Source: CAYVQU01 sp964453155 | GTDB lineage: Bacteria > Chloroflexota > Anaerolineae > Anaerolineales > UBA11858 | Assembly (NCBI GenBank): GCA_964453155.1 | Contig: CAYVQU010000070.1 | Location: 1-24,929 of the forward strand | Direction: 5' to 3' | DNA length: 24,929 bases | In this document: positions 15,593 through 23,131 of the stretch, piece after piece | How positions within the stretch are numbered: position 1 is the first letter of the stretch | Layout: the number at the start of each line of letters is the position of its first letter | Position numbers and translations under genes: made by a program | The notes under the pieces: model-generated | Databases searched by the model: none | Told to the model about the DNA's origin: nothing | The model's input: the letters and a program-made list of their open reading frames with translations, nothing else

Positions 15593-16714
15593 ATGACTGA
15601 AACGCCCCCCCTTCCCTGGGATGATTTGTTCTACCAACTGGACGATACCTCCACGCTGACGGCCGAAGTCGCCCAGCGGACGTATCGCCGGTACAGCCAG
15701 AGCATGAAGGCCATCATCGATTCTTACGACGCCCAGATCAACCCCACGCCCCGCGAGACGATCTGGCGGCTCAACAAATGCAAGCTCTACTATTACACCC
15801 CTACCAAACCGCCCGAAGAGCGCTATCCGGTGCCCCTGCTGTTGGTGTATGCTCTGATCAACAAACCCTTTATCTTTGATTTGGTGCCGGGCCGTAGTTT
15901 TATTGAGTTTATGCTCGATCAGGGCTTCGAAATCTATCTCCTCGATTGGGGCGCGCCCGGCCCCGAAGATCAGGACACGACGTTTGATGACTACATTGTT
16001 GAGTATCTGACCAGGGCGGTGCGCAAAATGCGACGTCATTCGGGTTCGGATGAGATCAGCATGCTGGGCTACTGCATTGGGGCGACCCTGGCGGTGGTCT
16101 ACGCCGCTTTGTACCCCGAGGCCCCCCTCCGCAATTTGATTTTGTTGACCGCCCCGATTGATTTCTCCAGTCAACCCGAAGGCTCGATGGCGATGTGGTT
16201 AGCCGAAGGCCGCGTGAATGTAGATAAATTGGTTGATACGGTGGGGAACGTCCCCGGCGAGTTGATCCGTTTTTGGGCCAAGTTGCTCAAACCGGTCGAG
16301 AATTTCATGGGGTCGTATGTTAACCTGATGAAGATGATCGACGATGAAGGCGCGGTTCGGGCCTGGCAGGTCATCAACCGCTGGGTCGAAGACGTCATCC
16401 CCTTCTCAGGGGAGGCCTTCCGCCAATTTGTCACCACCTATCTGCGCGGCAACAAGCTCATCAAGGGTGAGCACATCATTCGGGGTCAACCGGTTGACCT
16501 GGCCAACATCTCAGCCTCCCTGTTCAACATCGTCGCCCAATACGACCACTTGGTCTCCCAATCCCAATCCGAGACCGTCATGGAACTGGTCTCCAGCGCA
16601 GATAAGGAACTCAAAGTCATCCCCTCCACCCACGTCGGCATAATGATCAGCGGCCGGGCGCGCTACAAGCTCTGGCCCGAGGTTGTGGAGTGGCTGAGTG
16701 TGAGGTCGGAGTAA
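15593..16714 (+). CDS. phaC: Poly(3-hydroxyalkanoate) synthase, class III type
   Basis: This 373-residue synthase has the length and layout of class III PhaC, which needs a PhaE partner. It lacks the N-terminal domain of the class I enzyme upstream. The nucleophile is Cys161 in GYCIGA; Asp318 (AQYDHLVS) and His347 (PSTHVGIMIS) complete the triad. LLLVYALINKPFIFDLVPGR (83-101 region) and LLDWGAPGPED are typical of the class. ATG 15593 follows GGAG at 15582-15585; the GTG at 15578 is in the repeat boundary and less likely. With the PhaE-like gene 75 bases upstream it probably forms a PhaEC complex. It is clearly not a recent duplicate of the class I gene. Confidence 0.94.
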   Translation: MTETPPLPWDDLFYQLDDTSTLTAEVAQRTYRRYSQSMKAIIDSYDAQINPTPRETIWRLNKCKLYYYTPTKPPEERYPVPLLLVYALINKPFIFDLVPGRSFIEFMLDQGFEIYLLDWGAPGPEDQDTTFDDYIVEYLTRAVRKMRRHSGSDEISMLGYCIGATLAVVYAALYPEAPLRNLILLTAPIDFSSQPEGSMAMWLAEGRVNVDKLVDTVGNVPGELIRFWAKLLKPVENFMGSYVNLMKMIDDEGAVRAWQVINRWVEDVIPFSGEAFRQFVTTYLRGNKLIKGEHIIRGQPVDLANISASLFNIVAQYDHLVSQSQSETVMELVSSADKELKVIPSTHVGIMISGRARYKLWPEVVEWLSVRSE

Positions 16715-16735
16715 AGATCGAAGATAAATGCGTTT

Positions 16736-16835
16736 CACCTTTCGATACGCTTCAACAAACACTAGAAATCCAGCATCCTGAGTAGTGCGGCACAAGTTCC
16801 GAACGTATCGAAGGGTGCGGTCGCTACTCAGGATG
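16736..16835. repeat. Interleaved palindrome of CCTTTCGATACG and CTCAGGATG words (family F), copy 2
   Basis: CACCTTTCGATACG (16736-16749) pairs with CGTATCGAAGGGTG (16804-16817) at 13 of 14 positions. CATCCTGAGTAG (16774-16785) pairs perfectly with CTACTCAGGATG (16824-16835). The right half repeats, in inverted orientation, the segment 8841-8871. A single family B arm (CCAACCATCAAAC) follows before the next gene. Confidence 0.8.
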
Positions 16836-16885
16836 AGACTTCGAAGACTACAAACCAACCATCAAACTATTCCACCGAGGCCCGC

Positions 16886-17797
16886 ATGTCCAACCCCAAA
16901 CACTACACCCCCTCCAAAACCGGCACCATCCAGGTCGAAGACGGTACCCGCCAAATCTACTGGGAATATTTCGGCGACGGCGAGAAAGAAGTCGTCGTTT
17001 TCCTCAACGGACTGGCAATGCTGACCAAATCCTGGTACCGCACCGTCCCCTTCCTGCACCCGGATTACGACATCTTGCTCTACGATTATTTTGGGCAGGG
17101 CCAATCCTCCCAAGAGGACGAACCCTATTACATCAACCGCCTGGCAGATTACTTGATCGAAGTGATGGACGAAGTCGGCGTCGACAAAATCCATCCGATT
17201 GGCGTATCGTATGGCGGGTTCATTGGCGCCGAGTTGGGCCGCCTGCACCAGGATCGGATGCACACTTTGACCCTATCGGGCATCCTGCTGACCCGCGAAA
17301 CCCTTTTCCAGATGTACCATGATATCTCGCTGCGCTTCTACCACTCTACTGACGAGGTATTTGACATCTACACCCAATATTTGTACGAGAAAACATTTGG
17401 CGAGAATATCTCTCGCAAAATTTACGGCGAAGCCATGGAGCGCGGCCGCTTCAAATTCTACGACCGTTACAAAGACAAAAAACACTGCCTCATCCGCCTG
17501 ACTGAGGCCCAAGACCCCTTCTTCGAGAACATCGATAACGACCCCGACGCCTACCGCCACGTCATGACCCCCACCCTGATCCTGACCGGCGAGCAAGACC
17601 GCGCCATCCCCCCCTGGCAGCAATCCAAGATGGCCGCTATCCTGCCAAACAGCCGCCAAATCATGGTTCCCGAATGCGGCCACATGACGTATATGGAGCG
17701 ACCTGACTTTTTCTGGCCCCATTTGCGGGCGTTCTTGAAAGCAAAAACAGTGGAGTTTGAAGTGGAGAGTGGGCAGTGGGAGGTGGGAAGTAGATGA
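16886..17797 (+). CDS. Alpha/beta hydrolase 2
   Basis: This 303-residue hydrolase has Ser108 in GVSYGG, Asp238 in LTGEQDRAIPP and His266 in PECGHMTYMERP. It differs from hydrolase 1 in nucleophile elbow and cap, so the two are not close duplicates. The cap region (133-215) is Tyr/Phe-rich. No signal peptide is present. It lies directly after the class III synthase, which suggests a role in PHA turnover or in hydrolysing its acyl products; this is inference. GAGG at 16877-16880 supports the ATG. The last 16 or so residues (from about 288, VEFEVESGQWEVGSR) are encoded by a family A repeat and are unlikely to be part of the fold. It overlaps the next gene by 4 bases (ATGA). Confidence 0.87.
   Translation: MSNPKHYTPSKTGTIQVEDGTRQIYWEYFGDGEKEVVVFLNGLAMLTKSWYRTVPFLHPDYDILLYDYFGQGQSSQEDEPYYINRLADYLIEVMDEVGVDKIHPIGVSYGGFIGAELGRLHQDRMHTLTLSGILLTRETLFQMYHDISLRFYHSTDEVFDIYTQYLYEKTFGENISRKIYGEAMERGRFKFYDRYKDKKHCLIRLTEAQDPFFENIDNDPDAYRHVMTPTLILTGEQDRAIPPWQQSKMAAILPNSRQIMVPECGHMTYMERPDFFWPHLRAFLKAKTVEFEVESGQWEVGSR
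17762..17792. repeat. Left family A arm before S23 gene 2
   Basis: This arm of GTGGAGAGTGGGCAGTGGGAGGTGGG-type words is complementary to 18194-18224, beyond the S23 gene, at 24 of 31 positions. It is translated as the C-terminus of hydrolase 2 and ends directly at the S23 start codon. Confidence 0.7.
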
Positions 17798-18174
17798 CGA
17801 GCCAGAATGTGAAGAATTATCGCGATTTGTTGGTTTGGCAGAAAGGGATTGAATTGGTCAAAGAGATTTATGTGCTGACCAGAGCATTCCCAAAGCATGA
17901 GCTTTATGGGCTGACGAGTCAGTTGAGGAGATCGGCAGTTTCTGTACCATCGAATATTGCCGAAGGGCAAACTCGAAAATCGTCAAATGAATTCAAGCAG
18001 TTTTTATATATCGCTCAGTCATCTTTATCGGAAGTGGATACCCAAATTGTAATTGCTCAAGAGTTGGATTATCTGGAAAAAGAAGCTGGCACAAAGATAG
18101 AAGCAAAAATCCTTGAACTCAGGCGCATGATCTATGCCCTAATCAACAGCCTGCCCAAAAATAGTGGAAAGTGA
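17794..18174 (+). CDS. S23 / Avd-like four-helix-bundle protein, copy 2
   Basis: This 126-residue paralogue of the protein at 11440-11817 has the same signature: YRDLLVWQKGIELVKEIY, FPKHELYGLTSQLRRSAVSV, PSNIAEGQTRKS, and a C-terminal LRRMIYALI helix. The DNA of the two genes is visibly alike over the first 170 bases, so they are recent relatives. The start overlaps the stop of hydrolase 2 (ATGA), suggesting translational coupling, and GGTGGG upstream may serve as a weak ribosome binding site. The gene lies between repeat arms 17762-17792 and 18194-18224. As with copy 1, no rRNA or reverse transcriptase is near, so the cell role is unknown. Confidence 0.92.
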   Translation: MTSQNVKNYRDLLVWQKGIELVKEIYVLTRAFPKHELYGLTSQLRRSAVSVPSNIAEGQTRKSSNEFKQFLYIAQSSLSEVDTQIVIAQELDYLEKEAGTKIEAKILELRRMIYALINSLPKNSGK

Positions 18175-18224
18175 GAAGTGGAAGGTGGGCGGTTACTTCC
18201 CACTTCCCACCTTCCACCTCCCAC
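18171..18224. repeat. Family A hairpin after S23 gene 2
   Basis: The arms 18171-18189 and 18206-18224 are complementary at 17 of 19 positions. The right arm can alternatively pair with 17762-17792 upstream of the S23 gene. The left arm contains the S23 stop codon, and the right arm ends 4 bases before the CGGAGG region of the ligase gene. Confidence 0.8.
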
Positions 18225-18240
18225 AAACCGGAGGTTTCAA

Positions 18241-19800
18241 ATGTATATTGGCGATTATCTAGGACGACGAGAAATCTACTCTCCCGACAAATTGGCCATC
18301 ATCGATGTGGGGAAAGAACCGGAATTACGACTGACCTATAAAGAATGGAACCAACGCGTTAACCGGCTGGCAAATTGGCTGCGGGATACGGCCGGGATCG
18401 GTTTTCAAGACCGGGTTGCCATCCTGGCGCGGGATGGAATTGAACATCTCGATTTATTTTACGCCTGCGGCAAGTTGGGCGCCATCCACACCGCGCTGAA
18501 TTGGCGCTTACACTGGCGCGAAATCGTCGATTTGATGAAGGGCACCACCCCCACCGTCCTGATCTACTCCGATGATTTCAAAGACGCCGTCGAACAAATT
18601 GCTTCCCACTTCCCACCTACTCGCGCAGCATCCCCGACAGGGGGCACTACCCACTATTTACACATTGAGGGTGAGGGCATCTCCGAGAGCCAACACTACG
18701 AAACTGTGCTGCAAGCCTCTCCCGATACCCCGGTTACCAACGAGCGGGTCCACAAAGAAGATACGGCCTGCCTGCTCTTTACGGGTGGGACAACGGGTTT
18801 GCCCAAGGGTGCCCAGATCAGCCATCGCCAGGTTTGCTGGAACGTTCTCAATACGGTGATCCACGACCTGTCGCACGATGATATTTATTTGTGCGTCTTC
18901 CCCCTCTTCCATGCGGGTGGGTTGTTTGCCTATGTTTCATCACAAGTGGTATTTGGGAATACGACGATTTTGACTCGAGAATTTAATCCTCAGCAGGTTT
19001 TAGAGATCATCGAACGTGAGCAAGTCACGGTTTTCGCTGGGGTCCCTACGATGTATCAGATTATGACGCAGGCCCCCAACTGGGAGACCGCTGACATGAG
19101 CAGCCTGCGGTTCTGCACCAGCGGTGGTGCGCCCCTGCCCGTGCCCCTGGTCGAGAAGTATACGGCGGAAAAAAGCATCCGTTTCAAACAGGGCTTTGGG
19201 ATGACCGAATTCGGCCCCGGTTTGTTTGCCCTGCCGCCCGAAGACGCCATCCGCAAGGCGGGGAGCATCGGACGGCCCAATTATTTCATCGACGTGCGCG
19301 TGGTGGACGAAAACAACACCCCCCTCGGCCCTAACCAACCCGGTGAGTTGATCCTGAAAGGCCCCTCCGGATTTTCGGGATACTGGAAAAACCCGGCAGC
19401 ATCTTCTGCCGTTTTGGACGATGATGGTTGGTTCCACACCGGCGACATCGTGGAATACGATGACGAGTGGTACTTCTACGTCCGCGACCGCAAGAAAGAT
19501 ATGTTCATCTCTGGGGGTGAAAACGTCTATCCAGCTGAGATCGAAAACGTCCTCTATAAACATCCAGCCGTCCACATGTGCGCCGTCATCGGCCTCCCCC
19601 ACAAAAAATGGGGCGAAGTTGGGATGGCCTGCGTCGTCCTCAAACCCGATACCTCCGCCACCGCTGATGAACTCAACGAACACATGCGGGACCATCTGGC
19701 TCGTTACAAAGTCCCCAAAAGCGTCGAGATTATGGAGGCCTTGCCACTCTCAGGCATGGGGAAGATTTTAAAGCGGGAGTTAAGAGAGAAATTTGTATAG
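18241..19800 (+). CDS. Acyl-CoA synthetase (AMP-binding ligase) 1
   Basis: This 519-residue adenylating enzyme should activate a free carboxylic acid to its CoA thioester with ATP. Core motifs are present in order: the phosphate loop LLFTGGTTGLPKG at about 178-190, QGFGMTEFGPG, GWFHTGDIV, the hinge RDRKKDMFISGGENVYPAEIE, and the catalytic Lys508 in GMGKILKREL. The start is ATG 18241 with GGAGG at 18230-18234; the upstream frame is repeat sequence. Compared with ligase 2 downstream, it has about 13 extra residues near 121-139 (SHFPPTRAASPTGGTTHY). Their DNA consists of family A repeat words, which suggests an in-frame repeat insertion between the N-terminal core and the phosphate loop. The substrate is unknown; a medium-chain, 3-hydroxy or aromatic acid is possible. 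Confidence 0.92.
   Translation: MYIGDYLGRREIYSPDKLAIIDVGKEPELRLTYKEWNQRVNRLANWLRDTAGIGFQDRVAILARDGIEHLDLFYACGKLGAIHTALNWRLHWREIVDLMKGTTPTVLIYSDDFKDAVEQIASHFPPTRAASPTGGTTHYLHIEGEGISESQHYETVLQASPDTPVTNERVHKEDTACLLFTGGTTGLPKGAQISHRQVCWNVLNTVIHDLSHDDIYLCVFPLFHAGGLFAYVSSQVVFGNTTILTREFNPQQVLEIIEREQVTVFAGVPTMYQIMTQAPNWETADMSSLRFCTSGGAPLPVPLVEKYTAEKSIRFKQGFGMTEFGPGLFALPPEDAIRKAGSIGRPNYFIDVRVVDENNTPLGPNQPGELILKGPSGFSGYWKNPAASSAVLDDDGWFHTGDIVEYDDEWYFYVRDRKKDMFISGGENVYPAEIENVLYKHPAVHMCAVIGLPHKKWGEVGMACVVLKPDTSATADELNEHMRDHLARYKVPKSVEIMEALPLSGMGKILKRELREKFV
18602..18657. repeat. Family A-like repeat inside a coding sequence
   Basis: CTTCCCACTTCCCACCTAC (18602-18620) and ACTACCCACTAT (18646-18657) are the right-arm words of the intergenic family A repeats. 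They flank a small CCCC-GACA-GGGG dyad. They read in frame as extra residues of the acyl-CoA ligase. The paralogue at 21614-23125 lacks this segment. Confidence 0.6.
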
Positions 19801-19805
19801 ATAAT

Positions 19806-19833
19806 GTAGGGGCGGAGCATGCTCCACCCCTAC
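19806..19833. repeat. Near-perfect hairpin GTAGGGG...CCCCTAC
   Basis: The arms GTAGGGGCGGAGC and GCTCCACCCCTAC meet at an AT centre and match at 12 of 13 positions. No T-run follows, so it is not a typical terminator. It occupies most of the 57-base gap between ligase 1 and the thiolase and may stabilise or process the mRNA. Confidence 0.75.
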
Positions 19834-19857
19834 TGCAATTTCATCAAGGAGCACACT

Positions 19858-21120
19858 ATGACCGTAAAAATACTCAACCGCGGCGTTGCCGTGGTCGGCG
19901 CGGGGATGAGCAAGTTTGGGGCTTTTCCCGGATTTGCGACCCGCGACCTTTTCGTCCAGGCTTTTCAGGATATGCGGGCTTCGGTCGATAAAGGGTTCGA
20001 TCCCAACGATATCGAGGCCCTCTATATCGGCAATTACAGCAGCGATCTGTTTGAAAACCAAGGACATACAGCTCCCATTATGGCTGATTGGGTTGGGTTA
20101 GCACCGCGCCCGGCTACTCGCGTCGAAGATGCCTGTGCCAGCAGCGGGGTCGCCCTACGCCAGGGGATCATTGCCATCGCTTCAGGACTGTATGACATTG
20201 TCCTGGTCGGCGGGATCGAAAAAATGTCCGATCTGCCGACTTCGGAAGTTACCGACACCCTGGCGACTGCCAGCGATATGCTCTACGAGGTCCCAGCCGG
20301 GTTCACTTTCCCCGGTTTCTATGCCGCGATGGCGACCGCTTATATGCACAAATACGGGGCCACGCCGGAAACCTTTATGCGGGTGGGGATGAAAAATCAC
20401 GAGAATGGGGCGCTCAACGAGAAAGCCCAATTTGGGGTGACCATTCAAAAGGTCATGGCTGGCAAGATTGCTAAAGCGGAGGCCAGGGGCTACCCGGTCC
20501 CAACCTGGGGGAATGAAATTGAATTTTTGCAGGATAACCGTGCCAATCCGATCATTGCCTGGCCGATGCGGTTGTTCGACTGCTCCCCGATTTCCGATGG
20601 GGCCGCGACCCTGCTGTTGGTCAGCGAAGATTTGGCAACCCAATTTAGTGACAATCCCCTCTACATCATCGGTTCGGGTCAGGCCAGCGATGTCTCTCTC
20701 CACGACCGGACCACATTGACCGGCCTGAAAGCGGCCCAACTGGCAGCTCAAGAGGCCTACGGCATGGCCGGGGTAACCGCCGCCGATATCCAGGTGGCCG
20801 AAGTCCATGATTGCTTCACCATCGCCGAAGTCATCGCCTCCGAAGATTTAGGATTATTTGAACCGGGTGAAGGCTATCAGGCAGCTGAAGAGGGTGTCAC
20901 ATCCCGAATTGGGCCGAAACCGATCAATACATCGGGTGGTCTGAAATCGAAGGGCCATCCTGTTGGGGCCTCAGGTGTGGGTCAGGCTATTGAGATTTGG
21001 AAACAACTCCGCGGCCAGGCGGGTGAACGGCAAGTCTCGGGCGAGCCATCCCTGGGTTTGACGCATAACGTTGGGGGCACGGGACAGACTGCGGTAGTTC
21101 ACGTCTACGAGCGGAGATAG
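19858..21120 (+). CDS. SCPx-type thiolase / acetyl-CoA acetyltransferase family protein
   Basis: This 420-residue thiolase-fold enzyme belongs to the SCP2/archaeal type. The nucleophilic Cys93 is in VEDACASSG, His317 in EVHDCFTIAE and His367 in GHPVGASG. The second catalytic cysteine loop of classical thiolases is replaced by LTHNVGGTGQ, as is usual in this subgroup. Residues about 200-230 (KIAKAEARGYPVPTWGNE) look like an extra loop before LRLFDCSPISDGA. It should make or cleave a 3-oxoacyl-CoA. The start is set by AAGGAG at 19846-19851. The DUF35 gene follows after 9 bases; in archaea such a protein bridges thiolase and HMG-CoA synthase and channels acetoacetyl-CoA, so the two products here very likely form a complex. 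Confidence 0.9.
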   Translation: MTVKILNRGVAVVGAGMSKFGAFPGFATRDLFVQAFQDMRASVDKGFDPNDIEALYIGNYSSDLFENQGHTAPIMADWVGLAPRPATRVEDACASSGVALRQGIIAIASGLYDIVLVGGIEKMSDLPTSEVTDTLATASDMLYEVPAGFTFPGFYAAMATAYMHKYGATPETFMRVGMKNHENGALNEKAQFGVTIQKVMAGKIAKAEARGYPVPTWGNEIEFLQDNRANPIIAWPMRLFDCSPISDGAATLLLVSEDLATQFSDNPLYIIGSGQASDVSLHDRTTLTGLKAAQLAAQEAYGMAGVTAADIQVAEVHDCFTIAEVIASEDLGLFEPGEGYQAAEEGVTSRIGPKPINTSGGLKSKGHPVGASGVGQAIEIWKQLRGQAGERQVSGEPSLGLTHNVGGTGQTAVVHVYERR

Positions 21121-21129
21121 GTGCAAATT

Positions 21130-21549
21130 ATGTCAGAAAATTACTTTACGCAAGCAGAATTCAATCAATATCTAGGTGAACATAAACTGATGGGGGCGCA
21201 CTGCCCGTCTTGTGATGTAACTTATCTGCCGCCGCGGGCGATGTGCCCGGTGTGTTTTGGGGATGCCATGGAATGGACGGAGGTCTCCGATTCAGGGGAA
21301 CTGACGGCCTTTACAGTGATCCACATCGCCCCGACGGCCATGATCGCGGCTGGTTATGGACGGGATAATCCCTATGTTTCTGGAATTGTGCGACTGGAGA
21401 ACGGTCTTTCCATCAGTGCCCAAATCCTGGGCCTGGACCCTGCTAAACCCGAGGAGATCAAAATTGGCACCCCTGTCAAAGCCGAATTCGTCGATCGCGG
21501 GGAGGGGGATGAGCAGGAAACTTTCCTGGCGTTTAGAGTGGTTGGATAG
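21130..21549 (+). CDS. DUF35 zinc-ribbon/OB-fold protein, thiolase partner
   Basis: This 139-residue protein has an N-terminal helix (YFTQAEFNQYLGEHKL) and a rubredoxin-like zinc ribbon with Cys25, Cys28, Cys39 and Cys42 (CPSC...CPVC). An OB-fold follows, starting at DSGELTAFTVIH and including NPYVSGIVRLENG. DUF35 proteins bind CoA and hold thiolase-type enzymes in a complex. The coding sequence lies 9 bases after the thiolase stop, with AGGTG six bases before the ATG. The pairing predicts a thiolase-DUF35 complex, and the KASIII-fold protein at 10368-11375 could be a third partner, by analogy with archaeal HMG-CoA synthase; that last step is speculative. The stop TAG merges into a family B repeat. 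Confidence 0.9.
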   Translation: MSENYFTQAEFNQYLGEHKLMGAHCPSCDVTYLPPRAMCPVCFGDAMEWTEVSDSGELTAFTVIHIAPTAMIAAGYGRDNPYVSGIVRLENGLSISAQILGLDPAKPEEIKIGTPVKAEFVDRGEGDEQETFLAFRVVG

Positions 21550-21551
21550 TT

Positions 21552-21597
21552 TGTTGGTTGGTTAGTTAGATAGTTGGCTACTAGCCAACGAACCAAC
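21552..21597. repeat. Family B hairpin after DUF35 gene
   Basis: GTTGGC-TACTA-GCCAAC (21573-21589) is a perfect 6-bp stem, extended by GTTGGTTGG words (about 21553-21561) opposite AACCAAC (21591-21597). It starts right after the DUF35 stop codon and ends a few bases before the GGAGG of ligase 2. Confidence 0.75.
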
Positions 21598-21613
21598 TAC
21601 TATGGAGGTTCCC

Positions 21614-23125
21614 ATGCACCATTTCGATTGGATCAAACGCCATGCCGAACGGACGCCGGATAAGATTGCCCTGGTGGATGCGCATACGGGCCGGGAATTC
21701 ACCTACGCTCAATTCAACGAACGGGCTAACCGGTTTGCCAGCTTCTTGAAAGATGAATTGGGGATCAATTCGGGAGAACGGGTGTCCATTTTGGCGGCCA
21801 ATAGCTCAGATTATTACGAAATCCTGTTTGCCTGTGGAAAAATTGGGGCCATTCTTAACACCCTCAACTGGCGGCTGGCACCCCCGGAGTTGGAATATAT
21901 CCTCACCGACTGTTTCCCGCGCGCGCTGATCTATGAACCGGATTTTGCCGCCGCGGTGGATGAACTGCGTCCAAAAGTTGGATGTGAATTTTATGTTGTC
22001 ATGGGGAACTCGGCTCCCAAAGATGAGTGGACCTATGAGGGCGCGCTAAAATCTGGAGATCCAGCGGGGATAGCGCAACCTGTATTGAAATACACCGACA
22101 CCTGGGCGATCCTGTACACCTCCGGGACCACCGGTCGCCCCAAGGGTGCTCAAGTCACCTTTGGGAATTTCTTCTACAACGCCGTCGGGATGGGACAGGC
22201 CATTCAACTCACCAGCGAGGATGTCAATCTAAATGTGCTGCCGACTTTCCATGCTGGCGGATTGGGTCTGTACGCCGGTCCGATCTTTCACGCCGGGGGT
22301 ACGTTGATCGTCATGCGGGCCTTTACACCCGATGATTTCCTGCAGTTGATGGAAAAATGGCAGGTCACCGTCATTTTGCTGGTGCCCTCGATTTATCTGA
22401 TGCTGGCTCAATTCCCAGATTTCGAGAAATATAACCTGTCGCCAGCCCGACATTGGGGCAGCGGCGGGTCGACCCTGCCGCCTTCCCTGGTGGAGCAATA
22501 CGCCGAAAAAGGCATCATCATCCAACAGGGCTTTGGAATGACCGAGACCGGCCCAACAGTTTTCCTAATCGACAAGGAAAACGCCGTACGCAAAGCCGGA
22601 TCGGTTGGCAAGCCCGTTTTGCACACCGATGTTTGCATCAGGGACGAGGCTGGCAATGTTTTAGGGCCAAATGAAGTCGGCGAACTCTGCATCCGGGGCG
22701 GCAACGTCACCACCGGCTATTGGAACCACCCCGAAGCCCTGGTGGACGGCTGGCTGCACTCCGGCGACGCGGCTAAGTTCGATGAGGAGGGTTACTACTA
22801 CATCGTCGATCGCTGGAAGGATATGTTCATCTCCGGTGGTGAAAACGTCTACCCGGCCGAAGTGGAGAATGTGATCTACGAACATCCCGCGGTCGCCGAG
22901 GTGGCCGTCATCGGGGTACCGCATCCCAAATGGCAGGAGGTCGGCAAGGCGATTGTGGTTATCAAAGAGAATCATGAATTAACGGAAAGCGAGATCATCG
23001 CATTCTGCCAGGGTAAATTGGCCCGGTACAAAATCCCAAAATCCGCCGCGTTTGTGGATGTGCTGCCCCGTAACGCCGCGGGGAAAGTACTCAAACGGGA
23101 GTTGCGAGAGCAGTTTGCGGAATAA
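21614..23125 (+). CDS. Acyl-CoA synthetase (AMP-binding ligase) 2
   Basis: This 503-residue ligase is a full-length paralogue of ligase 1. Its motifs are LYTSGTTGRPKGAQ, QQGFGMTETGPTVF, GWLHSGDAAKFDEEG, the hinge DRWKDMFISGGENVYPAEVE, and the catalytic Lys491 in NAAGKVLKREL. GGAGG at 21604-21608 places the start at ATG 21614, not at ATG 21602, which precedes the ribosome binding site. The two ligases flank the thiolase-DUF35 pair and differ in the residues around their acyl pockets, so they probably act on different acids. It has no insertion corresponding to residues 121-139 of ligase 1. The substrate cannot be told from the sequence. Confidence 0.93.
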   Translation: MHHFDWIKRHAERTPDKIALVDAHTGREFTYAQFNERANRFASFLKDELGINSGERVSILAANSSDYYEILFACGKIGAILNTLNWRLAPPELEYILTDCFPRALIYEPDFAAAVDELRPKVGCEFYVVMGNSAPKDEWTYEGALKSGDPAGIAQPVLKYTDTWAILYTSGTTGRPKGAQVTFGNFFYNAVGMGQAIQLTSEDVNLNVLPTFHAGGLGLYAGPIFHAGGTLIVMRAFTPDDFLQLMEKWQVTVILLVPSIYLMLAQFPDFEKYNLSPARHWGSGGSTLPPSLVEQYAEKGIIIQQGFGMTETGPTVFLIDKENAVRKAGSVGKPVLHTDVCIRDEAGNVLGPNEVGELCIRGGNVTTGYWNHPEALVDGWLHSGDAAKFDEEGYYYIVDRWKDMFISGGENVYPAEVENVIYEHPAVAEVAVIGVPHPKWQEVGKAIVVIKENHELTESEIIAFCQGKLARYKIPKSAAFVDVLPRNAAGKVLKRELREQFAE

Positions 23126-23131
23126 AAGCGA

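Noticed and set aside
15569..16174. 201-residue minus-strand open frame
   Set aside because: It is antisense to the class III phaC, whose catalytic motifs are intact; no family features.
11440..18174. Diversity-generating retroelement suggested by Avd-like genes
   Set aside because: No reverse transcriptase and no template/variable repeat pair with adenine-biased differences are present; the proteins fit the wider S23 family.
18178..18240. N-terminal extension of acyl-CoA ligase 1
   Set aside because: It is the right half of the family A hairpin; GGAGG and ATG 18241 mark the start.
19000..19695. 231-residue minus-strand open frame
   Set aside because: It is antisense to acyl-CoA ligase 1; its Val/Asp/Gly-rich composition is typical of an antisense shadow.
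19806..19833. Rho-independent terminator
   Set aside because: The hairpin is good but no T-run follows, and the next gene begins 24 bases later; the same holds for the other spacer hairpins.
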